Origin: Chloroflexota bacterium
GTDB taxonomy: Bacteria > Chloroflexota > Anaerolineae > Promineifilales > Promineifilaceae
DNA: 64,000 nucleotides
Assembly: GCA_014584575.1 (NCBI GenBank)
Contig: JACTMP010000046.1
Location: 1 to 64,000 of the forward strand
Direction of reading: 5' to 3'
This document shows, piece after piece, positions 34,549 through 44,000 of the stretch. The notes beneath the pieces were generated by a model. It had not been told where the DNA came from. It did no database searches and saw only the letters and a list, made by a program, of their open reading frames with translations. The stretch's first letter is position 1. Each line of letters starts with the position of its first letter. A program made the position numbers and the translations under genes.

Positions 34549-34601
34549 CATGTTGTTTAGCTGTTTGACTTTATCAACCCTATTTATTTGAGAAGAGGAC
34601 T

Positions 34602-35531
34602 ATGATATTTCTTAACATTGCGATCATCATTATCTGTGTTATTGTGCTGGCTTATGGCGCAAACATACTGGTGGAATCAGCCGCCCGTATTGCCCGCCGC
34701 ATGGGGCTGTCCGAACTAATCATCGGCCTGACCATTGTGGCTATGGGCACATCGGCACCAGAATTTGCCGTTACCATTGCCGCCGCCTTGCGCGGTGAGT
34801 CGGATATTTCCGTGGGCAATGTGGTTGGCTCCAATATCTTCAATCTTGGCTTCATTTTGGGGTCGGTGGTGGCGGTGCGGGCCATTGCTACCTCGCCCAA
34901 ACTGGTCTACCGGGATGGCATGATGCTCATTGCCGCCACCCTGGTGCTGCTGTTTTTCATGCGCGACCTCTATCTGGCACCGTATGAAGGTGCCCTCTTG
35001 TTTTTAGGTCTGATAGTGTATCTCTTTTACTTATTCCGCCAGCGTGAGGTACTCTCCGATGAAATCCCTGAGGGTGAGTTTCGCAAACGTGATCCCTTCT
35101 TGTTTCTCGTGGGGTTGACCCTGATTCTGGCCGGCGGTCATTATCTGGTTGAGTCTGCGATCATTGTGGCGGAGTATTTTGGTCTGTCGGAGTGGGCCAT
35201 TGGCGTCACCATTGTGGCCGCGGGCACATCCGCGCCGGAATTTGCCACCTCATTGGTAGCGGTGCTACGCGGCCATTCGGATATTTCCATTGGCAATTTA
35301 ATTGGCAGTGATTTGTTTAATTTGTTGGGCGTCTTGGGTTTGGCCGGCATCATTCAAACGCAGCCGATGATCATTGACCCGGCCGGGTTGAGCAGCATTA
35401 TGCTGCTGAGCGCCATGGTGGTTTTTGTGGTTATCCTGATGCGCAGCGGCTGGCGGCTGGCGCGATGGGAAGGGGCAATGCTGCTGGTGATTAACCTGGC
35501 CCGTTGGTATTTTGACCTGACCTCACATTAA
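34602..35531 (+). CDS. Calcium/sodium antiporter (CaCA superfamily, YrbG-like)
   Basis: 309 residues with about ten membrane helices. The two inverted alpha-repeats are almost complete copies: GTSAPEFAVTIAAALRG plus GNVVGSNIFNLG (about 49-88) and GTSAPEFATSLVAVLRG plus GNLIGSDLFNLLG (about 209-246), with the ion-binding Glu and Asn/Asp residues. It exchanges Ca2+ for Na+ or H+ across the inner membrane. It is a passenger in the purine operon. Confidence 0.94.
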   Translation: MIFLNIAIIIICVIVLAYGANILVESAARIARRMGLSELIIGLTIVAMGTSAPEFAVTIAAALRGESDISVGNVVGSNIFNLGFILGSVVAVRAIATSPKLVYRDGMMLIAATLVLLFFMRDLYLAPYEGALLFLGLIVYLFYLFRQREVLSDEIPEGEFRKRDPFLFLVGLTLILAGGHYLVESAIIVAEYFGLSEWAIGVTIVAAGTSAPEFATSLVAVLRGHSDISIGNLIGSDLFNLLGVLGLAGIIQTQPMIIDPAGLSSIMLLSAMVVFVVILMRSGWRLARWEGAMLLVINLARWYFDLTSH

Positions 35532-35540
35532 GGTGGTACG

Positions 35541-36710
35541 ATGTACGCTGCTACGCCCAAAATGATTTTACCCGGCGCAACCATAGGGATACTGGGCAGT
35601 GGGCAGTTGGGGCGGATGCTGGCGCTGGCGGCACGGCCGTTGGGCTACCGCATCCACGTTTTTTCCCCCGAACGGGACACACCCGCCGGGCAGGTGGCCG
35701 ATGTGGAAATTTGTGCCGCCTATGATGATCTGGACGCAGTGCGGGCCTTTGCACGCGGGGTGGATGTGGTGACGTATGAGTTTGAAAATGTACCGGCGAA
35801 CACGGCCGTGACCTGCCAACAATTCGCCCCCCTCCGTCCTGGCCCACAAGCCCTGCACATCGCCCAAAACCGGCTGCGCGAGAAGAGCTTTTTTGCGGAA
35901 AATGGACTGCCCACGGCCCCGTTTGTGCCGGTTCATTCGTTGGCCGATTTGCAAAATGGATTGGCGCACATTGGCTGCCCGGCGGTGCTGAAAACGGCCG
36001 TGTCCGGCTATGACGGCAAAGGGCAAATCAAAATTACCCACCCGGACGAAGCAGAAACGGCCTGGCAAGCGGCCGGGCAGGTGGATTGTATTTTGGAAGG
36101 ATGGATAGCATTTGAACGGGAACTGTCGGTGGTGGCAGCGCGGGGCGTGGACGGCCGTTTTGCCCATTATGGCGTCATCGAAAACAGTCACGCCAATCAT
36201 ATTTTGGATGTGTCTAAAGCCCCGGCCAATCTAGCGCCAGCCGTGGCCGCCCAGGCCGTCGAGATGGTGCAAACGGTCATGGAAGCGTTGGATGTGGTGG
36301 GGGTGTTGTGCGTGGAGTTTTTTCTGGCTGGGGATAACCAATTGCTGCTCAACGAAATGGCCCCCCGCCCGCACAACTCCGGGCACCTGACCATTGAAGC
36401 GTGTGTTACCAGCCAGTTTGAGCAGCAGGCCCGCGCTGTTTGTGGCCTGCCGTTGGGCGATACCCGCTACCGCCAATCGGCGGCCATGGCTAATTTGTTG
36501 GGGGAAGTTTTTCAACGCGGAGGCGCAGAGGCGCAGAGAAAAGAACCGGATTGGACGGCCGTACTACGCCTGCCTCACATTAAAGTACATTTGTACGGCA
36601 AGCGTGAAGCGCGTGACGGCCGTAAAATGGGACATCTGACGGCTTTAGCAGGTAGTGTGGACGAAGCGGAGAGAATGGTGAGAGAGGCGAGGGAATTGTT
36701 GAGAGATTAG
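35541..36710 (+). CDS. purK: N5-carboxyaminoimidazole ribonucleotide synthase
   Basis: 389 residues. GATIGILGSGQLGRMLALAA (about 12-31), the ATP-grasp lobe with VLKTAVSGYDGKGQ (about 150) and NEMAPRPHNSGHLTIEA (about 271) are typical. It carboxylates AIR with ATP and bicarbonate. An in-frame segment at 36510-36543 (FQRGGAEAQRKE) consists of the 'gcggaggcgcagaggcgcag' intergenic word, and the last codon and stop (RD, TAG) come from a GGAGATT array. Confidence 0.95.
   Translation: MYAATPKMILPGATIGILGSGQLGRMLALAARPLGYRIHVFSPERDTPAGQVADVEICAAYDDLDAVRAFARGVDVVTYEFENVPANTAVTCQQFAPLRPGPQALHIAQNRLREKSFFAENGLPTAPFVPVHSLADLQNGLAHIGCPAVLKTAVSGYDGKGQIKITHPDEAETAWQAAGQVDCILEGWIAFERELSVVAARGVDGRFAHYGVIENSHANHILDVSKAPANLAPAVAAQAVEMVQTVMEALDVVGVLCVEFFLAGDNQLLLNEMAPRPHNSGHLTIEACVTSQFEQQARAVCGLPLGDTRYRQSAAMANLLGEVFQRGGAEAQRKEPDWTAVLRLPHIKVHLYGKREARDGRKMGHLTALAGSVDEAERMVREARELLRD
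36510..36543. repeat. GCGGAGGCGCAGAGGCGCAG word in frame in purK
   Basis: It is the same word as the intergenic block at 25106-25200. It codes for RGGAEAQRK between two strands of the C-terminal part of PurK. Confidence 0.75.
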
Positions 36711-36778
36711 AGATTGGAGATTGGAGATTGAAGATCATTCGCATTCAATCTCTAATCTCCAGTCTCCGATCTCCGTTT
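36702..36778. repeat. GAGATT dyad from the purK stop to purF
   Basis: GAGAGATTAGAGATTGGAGA begins inside the last codons of purK and supplies its TAG stop. The inverse CAATCTCTAATCTCCAGTCTCC follows. It ends just before the purF leader. Confidence 0.85.
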
Positions 36779-36791
36779 TCGGAGATATGTA

Positions 36792-38291
36792 ATGGACAGC
36801 TTAGATTTTCACGACCGTGACAAATTCCACGATGAGTGTGGCATTTTTGGGATTTATGCGCCGGAACGGGATGTGGCCCGGCTGGCTTTTTTTGGCCTCT
36901 ATGCCTTGCAGCATCGCGGGCAGGAGAGCGCGGGTATTGCCACCTGCGACGGCCGTATGGCCTACAGCCACAAAGGCATGGGGTTGGTCTCACAGGTGTT
37001 TACAGAGGATAACCTACGGCCGTTGCAAGGGCACATGGGCATCGGCCAGAATCGGTACTCCACCACCGGCGGTTCTCATCTGCGCAATGCCCAACCCTAC
37101 CTGATTGAGACCATTTATGGCCCGCTGGGGGTGGCGCACAATGGCAACCTGACCAATGCCCTGCACCTGCGCTACCAACTGCTCAAACGGGGCGTGGGGC
37201 TTTCTTCCACCAGCGACAGCGAAATTATTACCCAAATGCTGGCCGCCCCCGCCGACGTGTGGGCTGTGGAGCGTAACAACCTGAACGGCCAGGAGCAAGA
37301 TCGTTGGGTGGCCCGGCTGCGGGCGCTGATGCAGGCGGCCGAAGGGGCCTATTCGCTGACGCTGCTCACCCGTGATGCGGTGTATGCCGTGCGCGATCCG
37401 TTGGGCTTACGGCCGTTGTGCCTGGGCCAACTACAAGGCGGTGGCTACGTCGTCGCTTCGGAATCGTGCGCCCTGGGCACCATCGGCGCCGAATATCTGC
37501 GCGAGGTGATGCCCGGCGAAATTTTGCGGTTGGACAAAGAAGGCGTCACCTCTTTTACCGGTTACCAATCGCAAAACCGCGCCCTGTGCATCTTTGAATA
37601 TGTCTACTTCGCCCGGCCAGACTCCGTCTTTGAAGGCCAGGTCATCCACGAAGTGCGGCAGCGGTTGGGGCGGATGTTGGCCCGCGAAGCGCCCGCCGCC
37701 GCCGATGTGGTTGTGGGTGTGCCCGATTCCGCCACGCCCGCCGCCATCGGCTACAGCCTGGAGTCCGGCCTCCCCTTTACCGAAGGGTTGACCAAAAACC
37801 GGTATATCGGCCGTACCTTTATCCAGCCCGACGACCAACTGCGCAAAGAAGGGGTGCGCATCAAATACAACCCCCTGGAAGCCAACCTGAAGGGCAAGCG
37901 CGTGGTGCTGATTGACGACTCCATTGTGCGCGGCAACACGGCCGGGCCGCTGGTGCAGCTCATCCGCGATGGTGGTGCGAAGGAAGTACATGTGCGCGTC
38001 TCTTCCCCGCCCGTTACCAACCCCTGCTTCATGGGCATTGACATGGCGACGAAAAAGGAATTGATCGGCGCGAATGCCGACATTGAACAGATTCGCCAGC
38101 GTATTGGTGCGGAGAGTCTGGCCTATCTCAGCCTGGAAGGGATGATGGATGCGGTCACGGCCGGTATTCGCCAGCAAACCGGCCACTGCGCTGCCTGTTT
38201 CTCCGGCGACTACCCCATCCCCATCCCCGAATGGCTCTTCCGCGACGAACGCGAGCAGGAAAAACTCATTTTTGAGGAGATGTGGGGCTGA
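36792..38291 (+). CDS. purF: Amidophosphoribosyltransferase (Fe-S, Bacillus type)
   Basis: 499 residues. A 15-residue propeptide precedes the N-terminal nucleophile Cys in DECGIFGIYAPE, which must be exposed by processing. The phosphoribosyl site is VVLIDDSIVRGNTAGPLV (about 372). Cysteines in ALCIFEYVYFA, TNPCFMGIDM and HCAACFSGDYP match the four [4Fe-4S] ligands of B. subtilis PurF. It catalyses the first step from PRPP and glutamine. Confidence 0.96.
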   Translation: MDSLDFHDRDKFHDECGIFGIYAPERDVARLAFFGLYALQHRGQESAGIATCDGRMAYSHKGMGLVSQVFTEDNLRPLQGHMGIGQNRYSTTGGSHLRNAQPYLIETIYGPLGVAHNGNLTNALHLRYQLLKRGVGLSSTSDSEIITQMLAAPADVWAVERNNLNGQEQDRWVARLRALMQAAEGAYSLTLLTRDAVYAVRDPLGLRPLCLGQLQGGGYVVASESCALGTIGAEYLREVMPGEILRLDKEGVTSFTGYQSQNRALCIFEYVYFARPDSVFEGQVIHEVRQRLGRMLAREAPAAADVVVGVPDSATPAAIGYSLESGLPFTEGLTKNRYIGRTFIQPDDQLRKEGVRIKYNPLEANLKGKRVVLIDDSIVRGNTAGPLVQLIRDGGAKEVHVRVSSPPVTNPCFMGIDMATKKELIGANADIEQIRQRIGAESLAYLSLEGMMDAVTAGIRQQTGHCAACFSGDYPIPIPEWLFRDEREQEKLIFEEMWG

Positions 38292-38372
38292 GGAAATTAG
38301 GAATTAGGAAGGATGAATTAGGAAGGGTCATTCCGAGCGTAGTCTTCGGAGCGAGGAATCTCCAGGCAGAAA
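38292..38372. repeat. GAATTAGGAAGGATGAATTAGG repeat and GAGCGAGGAATCTCC word
   Basis: GAAATTAGGAATTAGGAAGG and GATGAATTAGGAAGG are followed by CATTCCGAGCGTAGTCTTCGGAGCGAGGAATCTC (split word), an imperfect dyad of a type common in intergenic DNA of several phyla. No gene. Confidence 0.55.
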
Positions 38373-38392
38373 TGGTAGGTTTTGCTGGTTTG

Positions 38393-38644
38393 TCAACGGC
38401 CGTACTTCTTCCATCGTTCTTCTTCGAGCCATTGCTCAACTTCCTCATCTGTGGGAGCAGGTTCGTCACTATGTTTACGCAGGAGGCCATATGCCTGATC
38501 AAGCGTATTTTTGGCAGTCGGTTTTGCGGTAATTTCAGCCTCGATCATTTCCAAAATCTCTATCACCAGTCGGAGTTGGTCGGCTTTAGGCCAGGAACGA
38601 ACAGTTTCTAAGGTCAATTCATAAGTGATGGTTTCAGTTTCCAT
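38393..38644 (-). CDS. Antitoxin-like small protein (orphan)
   Basis: 83 residues from the ATG at 38644 (METETITYELTLETV). The C-terminus DEEVEQWLEEERWKKYGR resembles the ends of small antitoxins placed before PIN or RelE toxins. No toxin gene follows; the next gene downstream on this strand is absent and purF lies opposite. It is on the strand opposite to the purine operon. Function inferred weakly. Confidence 0.5.
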   Translation of the reverse strand: METETITYELTLETVRSWPKADQLRLVIEILEMIEAEITAKPTAKNTLDQAYGLLRKHSDEPAPTDEEVEQWLEEERWKKYGR

Positions 38645-38691
38645 CTGGCAATTATAACTGCTGTGCAGGCACAAGTTGAATAGGGTGGTTT

Positions 38692-40257
38692 ATGGAAAAT
38701 GATTTTCCTCTCAATATTGATGTAATTATTGGTCATCCTTTTGGTGATGTTCGTGTTTCCCTCGAAGAATGGGTCAGGGTAGGGCCAGGGCCTCGATTTC
38801 TGGTTAAACCTATCCGGGCGTTAAGGCGTGATACTGATGAAGAGCTTCCTCTTAGTGTGATTCCTGTCCAGTACCGCAATGACGTCTCTTATATCCGAAA
38901 AATTGTCAATGGACTGGTTCCCGATCCGTGGCAAAGAGATGTAGAAACGCTTGGAAGTTTTTTGGAAGATTCCGGTTATTTATTGCACAAAATCTCTGTG
39001 CTGATCATTAGCAGTGGGGGGCGAGAACATGCGCTGGCGTGGAAGTTGGCGCAGTCGCCGCTGGTGGGGCGGGTGTTTGTGGCGCCGGGTAATGCAGGTA
39101 CAGCTTTGGTAGCCGAAAATGTGCCCATTGCCGAGGATGATTTTGCCGGGTTGATGGCGTTTGCAAAGGAGAAGGGGATTGGGCTGACGGCCGTTGGCCC
39201 CGAAGTTCCCCTGGCAAACGGCATTGTAGACCAGTTCCAGGCCGCCGGGCTGCCCATTTTTGGCCCCACCCAGGCGGCGGCGCAGTTGGAAGCGTCAAAG
39301 GCGTTTGCCAAAACATTTATGCAGGAGATGGGCATTCCCACGGCCAAAGCGGCCGTGTTTACCGACTATGAAGAGGCGCGAGAGTATCTGGCGCAAAATC
39401 CTGGCCCGACCGTCATTAAGGCCAGCGGGTTGGCAGCGGGCAAGGGGGTGATCGTGTGTGATGATACAGCACAGGCGGAAGCGGCCTTGCAGGAAATTAT
39501 GTTGGATCGGGCATTTGGCGCGGCCGGCGATGAAGTATTGATTGAAGAACGCATGGTTGGGCTGGAATTATCGCTGCTGGTGCTGACGGATGGGGTCACG
39601 GGCGTCTCTTTGACACCGGCCCGCGACCACAAACGCATCTACGATGGCGACCACGGCCCTAACACAGGCGGTATGGGCGCCTACGCCCCACCGCCGGATG
39701 TGACGCCGGAACTCATTGCGGAAATCATGGCGACCATCGTCCGCCCCACCATTCGCGGCATGGCCGAACGGGGGACGCCGTATGTGGGTGTGTTGTATGC
39801 GGGGTTGATGTTGACGGCCGTTGGCCCCAAAGTTATCGAGTTTAACTGCCGGTTTGGCGACCCGGAAACGCAGGTGGTGTTGCCTATGCTGGATGGCGAC
39901 CTGGCGGAAATCATGCTGGCCTGCATTGAAGGGCGGCTGACGCCGCAGATGGTGCGCTTTTACGACGGGGCATGCGCCACTGTCGTGTTGGCTGCACCTG
40001 GCTATCCTGGTCCTTATCCCAAAGGGCTGCCTATCACCGGGCTGGACGAGATGCCGGACGATGTGCTGGTGTTTCATGCGGGCACAAAAATGAGCGAGGG
40101 GCAGATTGTGACCAACGGGGGCCGGGTGTTGGCGGTGAGTGCGCGGGGGGAAGATTTGACAACGGCCGTAGCGCGTGTGTATACGGCCGTGCCAAAAATC
40201 CATTTTACTGGCGCTCATTATCGTCGGGATGTGGGCTACCGTACACAATACCTGTGA
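38692..40257 (+). CDS. purD: Phosphoribosylamine--glycine ligase with a 102-residue N-terminal extension
   Basis: 521 residues. The normal enzyme starts at VLIISSGGREHALAWKL (GTG at 38998) and ends at the usual length of about 419 residues, with GGMGAYAPPPDVT and FNCRFGDPETQVVLPML. Upstream, residues 1-102 (MENDFPLNIDVIIGHPFGDV onward) form a separate small protein with its own ribosome binding site (AGGGTGG) and no stop codon before purD. Either a fusion protein is made, or a second start at the GTG gives normal PurD. It joins phosphoribosylamine and glycine with ATP. Confidence 0.9.
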   Translation: MENDFPLNIDVIIGHPFGDVRVSLEEWVRVGPGPRFLVKPIRALRRDTDEELPLSVIPVQYRNDVSYIRKIVNGLVPDPWQRDVETLGSFLEDSGYLLHKISVLIISSGGREHALAWKLAQSPLVGRVFVAPGNAGTALVAENVPIAEDDFAGLMAFAKEKGIGLTAVGPEVPLANGIVDQFQAAGLPIFGPTQAAAQLEASKAFAKTFMQEMGIPTAKAAVFTDYEEAREYLAQNPGPTVIKASGLAAGKGVIVCDDTAQAEAALQEIMLDRAFGAAGDEVLIEERMVGLELSLLVLTDGVTGVSLTPARDHKRIYDGDHGPNTGGMGAYAPPPDVTPELIAEIMATIVRPTIRGMAERGTPYVGVLYAGLMLTAVGPKVIEFNCRFGDPETQVVLPMLDGDLAEIMLACIEGRLTPQMVRFYDGACATVVLAAPGYPGPYPKGLPITGLDEMPDDVLVFHAGTKMSEGQIVTNGGRVLAVSARGEDLTTAVARVYTAVPKIHFTGAHYRRDVGYRTQYL

Positions 40258-40307
40258 ACTATTAACGCCCCCTTCACGAACAGGAAAATTTTCGGCAAAA
40301 TTGCGGG

Positions 40308-40336
40308 TTGTCAGGGGTACGGCCGTGTGTTATAAT
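40308..40336 (+). promoter_or_regulatory. Sigma-70-type promoter of nrdR-nrdJ
   Basis: TTGTCA (40308-40313), a 17-bp spacer, TATAAT (40331-40336). Transcription would start near 40343, giving a leader of about 113 bases. An ACGGCCGT octamer lies in the spacer. Confidence 0.8.
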
Positions 40337-40347
40337 GCCCGCCGTTG

Positions 40348-40433
40348 CACCAAATATGGGGGGTTCAACAGCAACTAGCACCATATATGGCACTTTTCTT
40401 GCCATTTTAACGAGAACCGCTCCATATCTGGGT
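40348..40433 (+). promoter_or_regulatory. Three NrdR-box-like sites on one DNA face
   Basis: CACCAAATATGGGG (40348-40361), CACCATATATGGCA (40379-40392) and CTCCATATCTGGGT (40420-40433) are near-palindromes around CCATATATGG. Start-to-start distances are 31 and 41 bp, close to three and four helical turns. NrdR boxes in other bacteria are paired about 31 bp apart, with an AT-rich core. The sites cover the predicted start and leader, so repression by NrdR of its own operon is inferred. Confidence 0.6.
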
Positions 40434-40455
40434 TTACCCCAAACCGGAGGTTATT

Positions 40456-40911
40456 TTGCATTGTCCATACTGCCACCACCCCAAAACTAACGTGATTGAC
40501 ACCAGCCACGACATGCGCGGCGGCACCCGGCGGCGGCGGGTGTGTGACCATTGTGGGCAGCGTTTTACATCTTACGAACGGCCGGTGCTGGCCACACCAC
40601 TGCTTATCAAACAGGATGGCACCCGAGAAGAATTTTCGCGCGAGAAGCTGATGAGCGGTCTACGCATCGCCTGCACCAAACGCCCCGTCGCCGCCGCCGA
40701 CATTGAACGAATAGCCGGTGAAGTAGAAGCAGAATTGCAGCAAATGGGCAAAGCGGAAGTATCCAGCAAGCTGGTAGGCGATTCCGTCATTGAAAAATTG
40801 AAAGAACTGGACGAAGTGGCCTACATTCGCTATGTCACCGTCTATATGAATCTGGATGACCTGGAAGCAATACGTAAAGAGATAGACCGATTACGTGCTA
40901 CGAAGACGTAA
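40456..40911 (+). CDS. nrdR: Transcriptional repressor NrdR
   Basis: 151 residues. The zinc ribbon HCPYCHHPKTNVIDTSHDMR and CDHCGQRFTSYERP is complete, followed by the ATP-cone (IKQDGTREEFSREKLMSGL, about 50-130). NrdR senses ATP/dATP and represses ribonucleotide reductase genes. The start is a TTG at 40456, six bases after GGAGG. It lies upstream of nrdJ on the same strand. Confidence 0.96.
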   Translation: MHCPYCHHPKTNVIDTSHDMRGGTRRRRVCDHCGQRFTSYERPVLATPLLIKQDGTREEFSREKLMSGLRIACTKRPVAAADIERIAGEVEAELQQMGKAEVSSKLVGDSVIEKLKELDEVAYIRYVTVYMNLDDLEAIRKEIDRLRATKT

Positions 40912-40968
40912 TTGGGTAACTGGGCAATTGTGTAATCACCCAATTACTCAGTTACCTGTTTACCCAAT
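40912..40968. repeat. GTAATTGGGTAACTGGG/CACCCAATTACTC dyad
   Basis: It starts with the TAA stop of nrdR itself (ACGTAATTGGG). The dyad lies between nrdR and nrdJ and belongs to the family at 22508-22566. Confidence 0.65.
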
Positions 40969-41058
40969 TTCCCTAGCCAACCACACCCACCAGACCGACA
41001 GCAGCAAGTCACGTTTGTTCAGTCTGTATACCCAAATCACAAATAGGAGATGGAAAAG

Positions 41059-44000
41059 ATGTCAGAGACGCAAGATGCGCAGGTTCAGGTATTGAAACCG
41101 GTTGCTCCCAAAAATGGGAGCAACGGCAAGAATGGCAAACATGAGTTGGGAGCCAACAGCATCTACTTTAAGGTGGCTGTGCCCATCAGCATTGTCAAAC
41201 GCGACGGCCGTATCGTCCCCTTCAACGATCAACTCATCCACAACGCCCTGGAACGCTGTTTTGCCAGCCTGGGGCGAGAACCCAAAACTTCCATTGACGA
41301 CATCACCCACCAGGTGGTGAACGTGGTCGCTGCCAAATTCGACCTGCCCACCGTGGAAGGGGTTCAGGATATTGTGGAGATGGTGCTGCAAGCCGCCGGC
41401 GAATACGAAGCGGCCAAACATTACATCCTCTACCGCGCCGAACATGCCAAAATCCGCGCCAAACGTCCCGTTCCAGACGAAGTGCGCCAGGCCTTTGCCG
41501 AATCTGACCAATACTTCCCCACCCAACTGCAAAAATTCCAGTTCTATGACAAATACTCCCGCTTTAATTACGAACTGGGCCGCCGCGAAACATGGCTGGA
41601 AACGGTGAACCGGGCGGTGGATTATTTGCGGGAACTGTCGGACCACCGGCTGCCCGCCACCGTATATGACCGCATCCGCCAGGGCATTCTGGAGATGAAA
41701 GTGATGCCTTCCATGCGGCTGCTGGCCATGGCCGGCCCGGCGGCCCGCCGTAACAACATCGCCATTTACAACTGCTCCTACATGCCCGTAGACAGCATAG
41801 ATTCCTTCGTGGAGGCGCTCATCATTTCTATGAGCGGCTGCGGCGTGGGCTTTTCCGTGGAGCGGCAATATGTGGAGCAGTTCCCGCGTATTGCCCGGCA
41901 AAGCGGCAAACCGGCGCCAACGCATGTGGTCAAAGACACCTCAGAAGGTTGGGCGGAGGCGCTACGCCTGGGGCTGACAACCTGGTTCAACGGTGAAGAC
42001 GTGAAGTTTGATTTTTCGGAAGTGCGCCCGGCGGGTATGCCGCTGCGGGTGAAGGGGGGGCGCGCGTCTGGCCCGGAACCGCTGCGACAGATGTTGGAAT
42101 TTTCGCGGGGGCGGATCATTGCGCGGCAGGGGAGTTTTTTACGGCCGTTAGACGCCCACGACATCATGTGTGCGGTGGGAAATGCGGCCGTTTCCGGCGG
42201 CGTGCGCCGCACGGCTATGATCTCCCTCTTTGACTACGACGACCTGGAAATGCGCCACTGCAAAGATGGCGACTTCTGGCGCAACAACAGCCAGCGCTGG
42301 AATGCCAACAACAGCGCCGTCTGGCCCAGCCGCGAACTCAGTCAGGCGGAAATCACCCGCTTTGTGCTGGACATGGTGGAGTCGGGGCGGGGTGAACCGG
42401 GCATCTTTAACCGCCGCGCAGCCGTAGAAAACCGCCCAGACCGGCGGGCAGTTGCCGAGTTTGGCACCAATCCCTGTGTGACAGCCGATACGTTGGTAGC
42501 GGTAGCGGATGGCCGGGGACATGTGCCCATTGGTCAGTTGGCGGCGGATGGACAGGATGTGCCTGTTTTTTGTTTTGACAATCAGGGCAAGATTACCGTG
42601 CGCTGGCTACGCCACCCGCGTGTTACAGGAACGCAGCAAGCCGTTTATACCGTAACGCTGGATGATGGCTCGACAATAAAAGTGACGCCAAATCATAAGT
42701 TTCGCTTGAAATCAGGGGAATACGTGGCGGCTGAAGATTTACGAGCCGGTGATAGCTTACATATAATGACCCGGTATAAAGCCTCCATTAAGGATATTTT
42801 TGAGGAGGCCAATTCATTTCCACAGGATTATGTGTGGGTGAATAACGGCCGTCGGCAAAATCAGGCTGAACATCGCCTGATAGCCTCTTTCCACTACAAC
42901 ACAGCTATCCCCTCAGGCTACGTGGTGCATCACAAAGATTTTAACGCCAGCAACAATGCGCCCGATAATTTGGAGATTTTGTCTAAAGTTGCCCACGATG
43001 CTCTGCACGGTGAACAGATGCGCGGCGAAAATAACCCCATGGTGCGGGTCACAACCGAATGGACAGAAGAGCGGTGGGCAGATTATCGCCGGAATATGTC
43101 TGAGGCAGTGAGTGGGGAGGGAAACGGCCGTTACTCTGGCCTCAGTCACGAACAACTCAAACAACACGCCCTCAACCTGACCAGGCAGCTAGGGCGGCGG
43201 TTTTCCGCTCAGGATTGGCAACAATATGCTCAAGAAAATGGACTACCCCAAACATTTAGCGTCTGGCGACAGGCTCATCTGGGTGGCGTCATTGGTCTGG
43301 CAAAGTGGGCGGCGCTGACGATGGATTTTGATCACATAGACGCCGATCCCCGTGTCGTGCAGTCATATCAGCGGTACAGCGAGATGGGTTATGACTGTGA
43401 AAGTATCGAAGGCAAGCTCTACATTCAAAAGCAATGTGAAGTTTGTGGCAAACCGTTCTTAGTTTCTAGCAAACAGCGTGAAGCGGGCGTGTGTGGTCAT
43501 AGTTGCGCTTCTAAACAACAGTGGGAACGTAACCGTGAAAATTTATTGGCCGCCCTCCATGAATCCCATAACGAGCGAAAGACGCAGGTACAAAACGCCC
43601 AATTGGAAATTTACACTGCGCTCAAATATCAGTTAGGGCGCAGGCCAGGGAAGAAAGAATGGGTAGCTGTATGCAAGAATCAGGGCATTAGCACAGAAAT
43701 ATCACGAACCAGTTCACCCTTCCGCTCTTATACAGAGTTGGAAGAGGCGGCCGGCATGTACAATCATCGCGTGGTTTCGGTTGAATTTGCCGGTTATGAG
43801 GACGTTTACAACGGTACAGTAGATGAATTCCACAATTTCTTTGTAGGTGGATGGGAAAGTCAGACCCGGCACGGTAAAGAAAAATGGACGTACATCAATA
43901 ACGCCCAGTGTGGCGAGATTATTTTACGGCCGTACCAATTCTGCAACCTCACCAGCGCCATTGCCCGCGCCGACGACACCTACGAAACCTTACGCGACAA

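Noticed and set aside
37431-38186. A 251-codon minus-strand frame opposite purF
   Set aside because: Antisense shadow; PurF is intact with all expected motifs.
36792-38291. The residues before Cys in PurF as a sign of a wrong start
   Set aside because: A short propeptide before the nucleophile Cys is normal for the Fe-S type of PurF.
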